Shown: piece after piece, positions 1 to 5,895 of the stretch
Position numbering within the stretch: position 1 is the stretch's first letter
Layout: every line of letters starts with the position of its first letter
Origin: Bryobacterales bacterium
Lineage (GTDB): Bacteria; Acidobacteriota; Terriglobia; Bryobacterales; Bryobacteraceae
NCBI GenBank assembly: GCA_003132905.1
Contig: PKZC01000428.1
Span: 12,503-19,029, forward strand
Direction of reading: 5' to 3'
DNA length: 6,527 nt
Program-made: the position numbers and the translations under genes
Notes under the pieces: generated by a model
Told to the model about the DNA's origin: nothing
Databases searched by the model: none
Seen by the model: the letters and a program-made list of their open reading frames with translations, nothing else

Positions 1-110
1 CGTTCTCCTAAACGAACCTGCGCCGGCGTGAGCTGTTGGTTGGACTGTTGTGCCGGCGCCTGCGCGAAGGCAGCGCCCGCAATGACGAAAGGAATTAGGC
101 GGTAGAGCAT
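1..110 (-). CDS. Partial secreted protein, N-terminus only
   Basis: This is the first 36 codons of a minus-strand gene that leaves the window at base 1. It begins MLYRLIPFVIAGAAFAQAPA, a typical short Sec signal peptide: one arginine, a hydrophobic core, then an AFA-type cleavage site around residues 14-16. A Gln/Ala/Pro/Asn-rich stretch follows, so the product is probably exported. The start is supported by GGAG at 119-122, eight bases upstream of the ATG at 110. The ATG lies inside the last codons of the TPR/ATP-grasp gene, whose stop is at 95-97. The 16-base overlap implies co-transcription and probably translational coupling. Too little is visible to name a family; it may be a periplasmic or outer-membrane protein. 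Confidence 0.7.
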   Translation of the reverse strand, partial: MLYRLIPFVIAGAAFAQAPAQQSNQQLTPAQVRLGE

Positions 111-1618
111 TTCCTGGTCTCCAGTTCTTGAACTGGCTGCCAGTATAACGTAGCCTCGGGACCGCTGATTTGCCGCCCGGCCTTATCCAGCAGCATTTTC
201 CGCACCGCATCTTCAATACGCTGCACCGCGGCGCGACGATAGTCCCAGCGGCGATCGCGTTCGGGCGGAAGCACGGTCATGGTGGCATTGGCCTCGAACA
301 ACAGAGTGTCGCCGGCCGGATTCAAGGCAAAATCGATACCGGCATAATCGAGCCCCAGCACATTCTGTATTTCCGCCAGCGCCCCCATGGCGTGCGCGCC
401 CAATACTCCCGGCATGTCCTCCAGGAATCTGGCCTCTTCGGCCCGATGTTGCGCGCTTTCCGCCATGTCGGCCGTGACATAGTGAATCTTCCAGTTTCCA
501 GAGATCGCCAGGTGCAGCGGATAAAGCCAGCCGCCGATCATCATGACGCGATATTTGCGATGCAGCCCATCGGCCCCGCGCGCGTCCAGATACTGGATGG
601 CCGTCAATTCATCGCCCGGAATTTCGCTGAGCGCGGCCGGCAGCCCGGCGGCGGACTCGACGAATACAAAGTGCTGGCCGTTGTGGAACCCGGGAGCGCG
701 CAGCAAGAGAGGAAACTGCAGGCCGCGCCGATCGAGCGCTTCTGTCGCATCCGGCCGCGCCAAAGTCTCGCGCGACAAGTTCGCGATCACTGGCGAAACT
801 ACACCCGGCACCTCCGCCAACCTGCGTGCATTGGCCGCGCGTCCCGTCCGCAGTACCGCCTCCGGCGCGTTGATTACAGGAGCAAAGGTGCGATCCATTA
901 GGGTCACGGCCCGGTCCAGCGCTTGCTTGCAAAGGTCCGCGTCCCCGATGGCATTGAACACCAGTTGATGCTCGGGAAGCGGCGCGTCTGGGTCGTAGAC
1001 GTTCGGCAACACCACAAACGTCCGGAAAATCTTGTCGTCCAACAAATGCCGGATGGGAACATCGCCTCTGCGTCCGGATGTCAGCAGCAGCAGCGACACC
1101 GGTTCAGCTTCCCCGCGGTAAGGCAGCTCGGTAGGCCGCCGATCCCTGTGGCCCAAACGTTGGTGCTGAGCGGCCGCTTCCTCGTGCCCCAACTCTGCCA
1201 GCAAATTTCCCAGCCCTTGATGCGCTTCGGCGAACCCGGAATCGATCGACAACGCCGCTTCGTAGTGCTCGCGCGCCGCCGCCATTTCGCCGGATTCCAG
1301 AAACAGATTCCCCAGGTTCACATGCGCCATTGGCTGATCGGGATGCTGGCGGATCGCTTCGGTGTAAGCGCTGCGGGCGGCCGTGCGATAGCCGGTGAAA
1401 TAGAGCAGCGTCCCTAAATTATTGAGCGCGCCCACGTGACCCGGGCAGCGGGTCAGCACGTCCAGATAAGCCTGCTTGGCGTCTTCGATGCGGCCCATTT
1501 CATTCAATAGACAGGCCCGCTCGAAGCGCAGGGCAATGGATTCATGATCCAGCTTGATGCGCGCTTCCACCTCGCATAAAGCTTCCTTGCGAAGCACCGC
1601 CGGCTGCCAATTAGTCAC
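95..1618 (-). CDS. TPR protein with C-terminal ATP-grasp-like ligase domain
   Basis: This is a 507-residue predicted cytoplasmic protein. Residues ~28-157 hold about four tetratricopeptide repeats, with consensus pieces such as ALNNLGTLLYFTGY and HVNLGNLFLESGE. After a linker, residues ~172-475 resemble ATP-grasp ligases. FPLLLRAPGFHNGQHF (302-317) matches the ATP-binding strand and glycine-rich loop, with Arg307 where many family members have lysine. KYRVMMIGG (355-363) fits a substrate/nucleotide strand. GIDFAL...LLFEANATM (427-447) supplies Asp429, Glu442 and Asn444, matching the D...ExN magnesium ligands of D-Ala-D-Ala ligase-type enzymes. By family knowledge it would use ATP to join a carboxylate to an amine, with the TPRs binding a protein partner. 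The substrate is unknown. The frame is open to an ATG at 1693, but GTG at 1618 is preferred: GGAGG lies nine bases upstream, and the repeats begin well after it. It overlaps the decarboxylase by 8 bases (GTGACTAA). Confidence 0.82.
   Translation of the reverse strand: MTNWQPAVLRKEALCEVEARIKLDHESIALRFERACLLNEMGRIEDAKQAYLDVLTRCPGHVGALNNLGTLLYFTGYRTAARSAYTEAIRQHPDQPMAHVNLGNLFLESGEMAAAREHYEAALSIDSGFAEAHQGLGNLLAELGHEEAAAQHQRLGHRDRRPTELPYRGEAEPVSLLLLTSGRRGDVPIRHLLDDKIFRTFVVLPNVYDPDAPLPEHQLVFNAIGDADLCKQALDRAVTLMDRTFAPVINAPEAVLRTGRAANARRLAEVPGVVSPVIANLSRETLARPDATEALDRRGLQFPLLLRAPGFHNGQHFVFVESAAGLPAALSEIPGDELTAIQYLDARGADGLHRKYRVMMIGGWLYPLHLAISGNWKIHYVTADMAESAQHRAEEARFLEDMPGVLGAHAMGALAEIQNVLGLDYAGIDFALNPAGDTLLFEANATMTVLPPERDRRWDYRRAAVQRIEDAVRKMLLDKAGRQISGPEATLYWQPVQELETRKCSTA
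119..122 (-). promoter_or_regulatory. Ribosome binding site of the partial secreted-protein gene
   Basis: GGAG on the minus strand, eight bases upstream of the ATG at 110. It lies within the coding sequence of the preceding gene, consistent with translational coupling. Confidence 0.5.
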
Positions 1619-3113
1619 GGTATGCCGCCTCCATCTCGTGGTCTTCCCGGCCTGCTTCCAACAGCTCGCCCGTGATCGCTCGACCCATCGCAAGCGTCGC
1701 GCTCACCAGCGCGTCAATATCACGGCGGCCCGTTCGATGATTGGTGATCGCCGCTCGAATCGCTACTTCGCCATGGATGCGAGTAGTGGAAGGCGCGGCC
1801 ACGCCCGATTCCTGCAGCTCTACCACAATGCGCGCGTTCACCCGGTCCGGTTCCGGGCCTCGATAGCGGAAACAAACAATGTTGAGCGACACGGGCGCAA
1901 GCAGCTCCAACTCGTTCGATTCCGCGATCCGTTGTTCCAGATACCGAGCCAGCTCGCAGGTTCGCCCGATGGTTTGGCCGAGCGCTTCCAATCCATAAAC
2001 CTTCAGCGTGAACCAGGTCTTCAGAGCCCGGAATCCTCGCGAAAGATCCGGCCCTAAGTCGCACGGCCATGGCGACCCGGCGGCCAGCCCGCGCGTATCG
2101 CGTTCCAGATATGCGGCGGCCGATGCGAAAGCTTTGCGGTGCAGCTCGCCGTCGCGCACCATTACAAACCCTGCGTCGTACGGCACCTGCCCCCACTTGT
2201 GAAAATCGAAGGCCAGGGAATCGGCCGCCTCGATGCCCGCCAGACGAGGTGCAATCTCGGGCGACAGAATTCCGAGCGCGCCATACGCGCCGTCTACGTG
2301 CAGCCATATGCGCTGCTCACTCGCGATTACCGCCAGCCCATCCAGATCGTCGATCGCCCCGGTATCCACCGTTCCGGCTGCGCCCACGATCAGAAACGGC
2401 GTGTACCCTGCGTTACGATCGGTCTCGATCATGCGCTCGAGCGCTGCCAGGTTGATCCGATGCTGCGCGTCCACGGGAACCAGCCGCAGGGCCTCGCTTC
2501 CCAGGCCGCAAAAGTCGAGCGCCCGGCGCAAACTGCCATGGGCCGCAAGCGATGCATAAGCCGTCAGACGCTTCGCATTCGAAGCCACGCCCGAACGCCG
2601 GGTGTCAAAACCAAGCGTCGCATCGCGTGCCACCAGAACGGCGATTAAGTTCGCCATCGAGGTCCCCGTGACAAACAAGCCCGACGCGGTGGCAGGAAAC
2701 CGGAACAGCTCGCGCACCCATTGCACGATCTGGCATTCCACTTCCAGGCCGGAATGATCCCGCCCTCCCAAATTCGCATTCAGCCCGGCCGCCAGCATCT
2801 CCGCCAGCATCCCCGCGGCGTTTCCACCGCCATGCACCCAACCCATGAAGCCCGGATGCACATTGCCGTTCGAGTACGGCAGAATGTTTTGCAGAAACTC
2901 CTGGTGGACTGCGCTCAGTTCGGCACCCGCCATCGGAAGCGGCTCCCGGAAACCCGCGCGCACCGTGTCCGGCATCGGCTGCCATACGGGCCGTTCGCGG
3001 ATATGCTCCAGATAGTCGAGCATATCGTCCAACATCCGATGTCCCTGGGCCCGAAACGACGGCCAGTCTTGAGGATCGAGCGAACCTTCCGGATTGGACA
3101 GTGGAGAGGGCAT
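1611..3113 (-). CDS. Pyridoxal-phosphate-dependent group II decarboxylase family protein
   Basis: This 500-residue protein has the full length of the aromatic-amino-acid/glutamate decarboxylase family (fold type I). FDFHKW gives the Schiff-base lysine Lys306, after His305. HVDGAYG gives Asp274, which pairs with the pyridinium nitrogen. His192 (AAHGSL) matches the ring-stacking histidine, Thr248 lies in GTVDTGAIDDL, and TGTSMAN (149-155) fits the phosphate-binding turn. NVHPGFMGWVHGGG (84-97) and LNANLGGRDHSGLEVE (111-126) are strongly family-like. It should act in the cytoplasm on an amino acid that cannot be named here. The loop at ~337-360, before GFRALKTWF, is Gly/Pro-rich and lacks the tyrosine that family decarboxylases use to protonate the intermediate, so an aldehyde-forming or other reaction is possible. 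It is the first gene of the operon. No strong ribosome site precedes the ATG at 3113, but no other start lies close upstream. Confidence 0.88.
   Translation of the reverse strand: MPSPLSNPEGSLDPQDWPSFRAQGHRMLDDMLDYLEHIRERPVWQPMPDTVRAGFREPLPMAGAELSAVHQEFLQNILPYSNGNVHPGFMGWVHGGGNAAGMLAEMLAAGLNANLGGRDHSGLEVECQIVQWVRELFRFPATASGLFVTGTSMANLIAVLVARDATLGFDTRRSGVASNAKRLTAYASLAAHGSLRRALDFCGLGSEALRLVPVDAQHRINLAALERMIETDRNAGYTPFLIVGAAGTVDTGAIDDLDGLAVIASEQRIWLHVDGAYGALGILSPEIAPRLAGIEAADSLAFDFHKWGQVPYDAGFVMVRDGELHRKAFASAAAYLERDTRGLAAGSPWPCDLGPDLSRGFRALKTWFTLKVYGLEALGQTIGRTCELARYLEQRIAESNELELLAPVSLNIVCFRYRGPEPDRVNARIVVELQESGVAAPSTTRIHGEVAIRAAITNHRTGRRDIDALVSATLAMGRAITGELLEAGREDHEMEAAYRD
1628..1632 (-). promoter_or_regulatory. 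Ribosome binding site deciding the GTG start of the TPR/ATP-grasp gene
   Basis: A perfect GGAGG on the minus strand lies nine bases upstream of the GTG at 1618, inside the last codons of the decarboxylase gene. It is the main reason for choosing the 507-residue start over the in-frame ATG at 1693, which would add 25 arginine- and tryptophan-rich residues that look like out-of-frame decarboxylase sequence. Confidence 0.7.
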
Positions 3114-3185
3114 AGACGGAACTGCCTGACGCCCCTGTAATCGGCAGAAATAAATGATTCCGTTAGGTTTGCTTTCTAATCTCCG

Positions 3186-3198
3186 GTACTACCAGTAC
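3186..3198. repeat. Small inverted repeat in the divergent intergenic region
   Basis: GTACT-ACC-AGTAC is a perfect 5+5 inverted repeat with a 3-base spacer. It sits near the middle of the 141-base region between the divergent decarboxylase and PEP-CTERM genes. The position would suit an operator for either gene, but five-base arms are short enough to be chance. No convincing -35/-10 pair is visible on either strand of this region. Confidence 0.25.
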
Positions 3199-3209
3199 GC
3201 GTCTAACTT

Positions 3210-3243
3210 TCTCTCACACTCAAGCACCAGGCTAATTGAGAGA
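3210..3243. repeat. Inverted repeat just upstream of the PEP-CTERM start
   Basis: TCTCTCA (3210-3216) and TGAGAGA (3237-3243) are perfect 7-base inverted arms separated by 20 bases. They end 11 bases before the ATG at 3255. The GAGAG of the right arm is also the only purine-rich stretch that could serve as a weak ribosome site, so a hairpin here could mask it. This could be a leader hairpin or an operator; regulation is inference only. Confidence 0.3.
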
Positions 3244-3254
3244 TAGTATAGGTT

Positions 3255-3899
3255 ATGTCGATGATAGAGTCTCGTTTGTCCGCAGCCCTGCGCGTTGTTG
3301 CAGCCACCTGCCTATTTGGATTGGCCGCCGTGTCAGCCTTCGCGAACACAGTGACCTACGATTTCACCTACGCAGGCACGGGAACTTATGTCACCGAAGC
3401 GGTCACTGGAAGCGGATCGTTCACTGCGGATTTCACTCCCGGAGTGACCACTGGGACACTTGACTCATTCTCGTTTACCGATACGTTCGCCGGCACGGAT
3501 GGTACTTCTACTTTTAACTACACGTCCGCAGCCGGCACCATCTTGTTTGCTACCGGCTCGCCCTACAGTGTGACCAACGTTTCATTGACGACTCCCTACG
3601 TCACCGGGACCAACAGCGCGTTTGGAACGGTGGATTTCCGTTTGGCATATTCTGGAGTCACAGGCGATAGCACCAGGGGATCGGACGCTTCGGCTTCGGA
3701 CCAGTATGCCGACTTCAGCACCGGCGGAGGAACCATTACGCTGGCGCCTGCGGTTCCGGAGCCCGGCAATGTTGGACTCTTGGCGTTCGCCGCTCTGGGC
3801 ATGGGAATCCTCTATCGCTCGCGCCGCCGGGCTTTTGCAGAAGCGAGCTTAAGCAGTCAACAAAATCGGTTCGCCTTTTGTAGTTACAACCGTGTGTGA
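3255..3899 (+). CDS. PEP-CTERM sorting domain protein with extended tail
   Basis: This 214-residue exported protein is of unknown function. It has a signal peptide (residues 1-30, hydrophobic core ~11-28, likely cleavage after SAFA). A Thr/Ser/Gly-rich, cysteine-free beta-type body follows (31-165). The PEP-CTERM signal comprises VPEP (167-170), a hydrophobic helix (~172-187) and a basic cluster ending RSRRR (188-192). In this system an exosortase recognises and processes the C-terminus, and such proteins are linked to extracellular matrix. No exosortase gene is in the window. PEP-CTERM proteins normally end within a few residues of the basic cluster. Here 22 more residues follow (193-214), and most of them are antisense to the 3' end of the broken map gene, so the original stop was probably lost. 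Met1 or Met3 could be the start. No terminator separates it from the convergent remnant. Confidence 0.8.
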   Translation: MSMIESRLSAALRVVAATCLFGLAAVSAFANTVTYDFTYAGTGTYVTEAVTGSGSFTADFTPGVTTGTLDSFSFTDTFAGTDGTSTFNYTSAAGTILFATGSPYSVTNVSLTTPYVTGTNSAFGTVDFRLAYSGVTGDSTRGSDASASDQYADFSTGGGTITLAPAVPEPGNVGLLAFAALGMGILYRSRRRAFAEASLSSQQNRFAFCSYNRV

Positions 3900-4482
3900 T
3901 AACGAACCCCTCGGTGAGGCGAATTCGAGCTCGGGGCTCGTGATAGTCGGGAATGCTCGGCGCCTCATGGATTGTCCGTCCAACGCCATGACCGCAGAGA
4001 TCGCGCAGCACTCGAAAGCCGCAGCGCTTGGTTTCCGCTCCACCACCCGGCCGATCTCGTACACCCGGTTGCCCGCGCTCGCCGATCGCAGCGCTTGATA
4101 GAAAGCGCCGGTGGTACAACGAGCCAGAGCGTCGGCAGACTCACCTCGCCGGCACGGATGGTCACTGCGGCGTCCCCATAAAAACCTTCTTTCACGACCA
4201 CCAGATCCAGCTTGACCAGGTCGCCGGATCGTATCGCGCGTTCTCCAGGAATTCCGTGGATGGCTTCCTCGTTCACGCTGATACATAGCGCGCCGGGGAA
4301 CCCGTAGACTTTCGGAGGCAAGGATTCGGCACCGTGCTCAGCCGATACCTTTGCGCCGATCGCGTCCAGTTCCTGGGTCGTGATTCCGGGCCGAACCGCA
4401 GCCGCGGTTTGATCGAGTGCCCGGCGCACGATTCGTCCGATCGCGCGCAGTTTCTCGAACTCGCTTGTGACCGGATGGACAT
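3849..4482 (-). pseudogene. map: Broken type I methionine aminopeptidase
   Basis: This is a decayed copy of the enzyme that removes the initiator methionine from new proteins. Homology reads across several frames. Frame A (~4465 to ~4140) gives EFEKLRAIGRIV, then PGITTQELDAIG, FPGALCISVNE, and LVKLDLVVV...GDAAVT with the first two metal-binding aspartates (codons 4205-4207 and 4172-4174). Frame B (~4140 to ~4040) gives ALARCTTGAFYQAL and AGNRVYEIGRVVE. Frame C (~4036 to ~3897) gives GFRVLRDLCGHGVGRTIHE with the metal-binding histidine (codon 3988-3990). The 3' end returns to frame B, HTVVTTKGEPILLTA and TAA at 3849-3851. Between LTEGFVIT and HTVV roughly 30-35 residues are missing, including the IEP and EHT glutamates that bind metal. 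A likely original ATG is at 4482, in a different frame from the body. An active enzyme cannot be made. Confidence 0.88.
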
Positions 4483-4566
4483 TGGCTCAACGCACCCTAC
4501 GCAGACAGCAGCGGAACCACCCCGTGGAGTGACTCGGAACGCCTTCTCGCGTGCCACTCCTGACGG

Positions 4567-4860
4567 CGCTTTCAGGTTTGGCACCATCAGGGGAATCATC
4601 CCCGCCGCGCTGGCATGCTCGCGCCGCAATTCAGCTCAGCGCCCCCGGAAAAGTAGCAGAGGGAAATTCGCGCCGAAGCGTTCCGTCAGGGCAATCTAGG
4701 CGGCGGCGTTGGTCCGCCCGATCAGTGTGAAGTAGAACGTCTCATCCAGAACGAACCCTAATTGGATAGCCGCACGCTGCCAGGCATTCTTATACAAACA
4801 CTCGGTATCCAGCATCAATCCATCCATATCCAGAATCACGGCGTCCAGATGGATCGTCAT
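4567..4860 (-). pseudogene. HAD-family hydrolase remnant (beta-phosphoglucomutase-like)
   Basis: From the ATG at 4860 the frame reads MTIHLDAVILDMDGLMLDTE, the HAD motif I with nucleophile Asp11 and acid/base Asp13. It continues with cap-domain-like YKNAWQRAAIQLGFVLDE and TLIGRT before a TAG at 4696-4698 after 54 codons. The same frame stays family-like afterwards (ALTERFGANFPLLLFRGR), meets a TGA at 4636-4638, and goes on with LRREHASAAGMIPLM before similarity fades near 4567. Motifs II-IV are absent, so this is a truncated pseudogene and not a short active protein. It starts 11 bases after the VWFA stop on the same strand and was probably once co-transcribed with it. Bases 4483-4566, between this remnant and map, hold nothing I can assign. 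Confidence 0.8.
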
Positions 4861-4871
4861 TCGTGCCGATT

Positions 4872-5852
4872 TTAGTTGTCGGTCTTAATAGCGTAATAAC
4901 CCTTGCGAGCTTGCACCTTCCAGTCCTTGTTGCCGGTCTTGATCTCCAGTTTCCGGAACGTGCCATCTTTGGCGGGATTGGTGGGAGTGTAGCCAATGGC
5001 ATATTGGCTGCGCATCTCTTCCTGCAATTGGGTGAAGGCGTCCTGCAACGTCAGCCTGTTGTCGATGTGGAACACGTGGCCACCCGTGTCCTCTGACATC
5101 TGCCGTAACGCCGAGTCGCTACTTCCGCCGAAAACCATGCCGCGCGACATGTAGAACCGGCGATCCACATAGTAGAAGCCGTAAATAATCGCATCGGCCT
5201 TCTGCGCGGCTTCGATGGCCTGCGAGATCTTGTACTTGCTGCCCTCATCCTCGCCGTCGGTGATCAGCACCAGAACCTTGCGTCCCACCTGTCCCTTGAG
5301 TTGATCGGCGGACGCTACATAGACGGCATCATATAAAACGGTCCCGCGCGGCTGCGAAATGGTCGGCACCGGCCCCGGTCCGAACCCGCCCACGCCCGAA
5401 CTCACGTGCAAATCTTCCAACCCGGCGCGCAGTAATTTCGCAGAGTTAGTGTAGTCCTGGAGCAGTTCGGAGTCTTCGCCAAAGCTGATGAGAAACGCCA
5501 GATCCTGCTTTCGCAGAACCGACCCAAAGAATTGATAGGCCGCATTTTTCTCGATATCGATCAGGTTCATCTGGCTGGCGCTGACATCAATGAGCAACCC
5601 AATGGTCAGCGGCAGGTCTGTCTCACGATTGAAATATTTGACCCCCTGCTCCTTGCCGTCCTCGAAAACCTTGAAGTCCTCTTTATTGAGACTGCCCACC
5701 AGGCCGCCCTTCTTGTCGCGGACCGTGAACAGGATATTGACCAGGTTCACTTCCACTTTCAGGGTTGCCGAGTCATCCTGGGCTAACAGGAGCGCGGCTA
5801 AAGCGGAAACGACCAGGGCAGAGACCAGGGTTATGGCGATGGGACGGCGCAT
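4872..5852 (-). CDS. Secreted VWFA domain protein (Acidobacterial VWFA-related family)
   Basis: This 326-residue protein starts MRRPIAITLVSALVVSALAA, a Sec signal peptide ending near LLLAQ (21-25). A short beta-rich N-terminal region follows, with VNLVNILFTVRDKKG and LNKEDFKVFEDGKEQ (residues ~35-69). This region typically precedes the VWA fold in the acidobacterial family. The VWA domain (~82-285) has a complete metal-dependent adhesion site: DVSAS (Asp89, Ser91, Ser93), Thr171 in RGTVLYD, and Asp199 in ITDGEDEG. YAIGYTP (284-290) and the KLEIKT and ARKGYYA segments near the end are also characteristic. Such domains bind proteins through a divalent cation; the partner is unknown. The frame is open to an ATG at 5909, but the ATG at 5852 gives a clean signal peptide and avoids overlap with the divergent glycosylase. 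There is no ribosome site upstream; a TATAAT lies five bases before the start. Confidence 0.9.
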   Translation of the reverse strand: MRRPIAITLVSALVVSALAALLLAQDDSATLKVEVNLVNILFTVRDKKGGLVGSLNKEDFKVFEDGKEQGVKYFNRETDLPLTIGLLIDVSASQMNLIDIEKNAAYQFFGSVLRKQDLAFLISFGEDSELLQDYTNSAKLLRAGLEDLHVSSGVGGFGPGPVPTISQPRGTVLYDAVYVASADQLKGQVGRKVLVLITDGEDEGSKYKISQAIEAAQKADAIIYGFYYVDRRFYMSRGMVFGGSSDSALRQMSEDTGGHVFHIDNRLTLQDAFTQLQEEMRSQYAIGYTPTNPAKDGTFRKLEIKTGNKDWKVQARKGYYAIKTDN

Positions 5853-5856
5853 AGGA

Positions 5857-5885
5857 ATTATAGTTGTAGATGCATATCTTTTAAT
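5857..5885 (-). promoter_or_regulatory. Candidate promoter of the VWFA gene, possibly leaderless
   Basis: On the minus strand a perfect TATAAT occupies 5862-5857. A weak -35 candidate (ATTAAA, 5885-5880, three of six consensus bases) lies 17 bases upstream. Only four bases (TCCT) separate the -10 from the ATG at 5852, so transcription would start at or within a few bases of the start codon. The gene also lacks a Shine-Dalgarno sequence, which fits a leaderless transcript. Confidence 0.4.
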
Positions 5886-5895
5886 TCTCGTTCCA

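Noticed and set aside
170..2648. Several plus-strand open frames of 64-243 codons opposite the operon
   Set aside because: Their translations are rich in Arg, Pro and His, match no family I recognise and are shadows of G+C-rich minus-strand genes.
3247..3252. TATAGG as a -10 box for the PEP-CTERM gene
   Set aside because: It lies two bases before the start codon and has no matching -35, so transcription would start inside the coding region.
3926..3940. Hairpin CGAGC-N5-GCTCG as a terminator between PEP-CTERM and map
   Set aside because: The stem is only five pairs, no T-run follows on either strand, and it falls inside the homologous part of the map remnant.
4489..4501. AACGCACCCTACG, resembling the end of a widespread intergenic repeat
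   Set aside because: It is only 13 bases, the rest of such an element is absent, and no second copy or inverted partner is in the window.
5590..5895. Open plus-strand frame extending the glycosylase upstream by 102 codons
   Set aside because: It is antisense to the VWFA gene, shows no HhH-GPD similarity, and the family N-terminus begins at the ATG at 5896.
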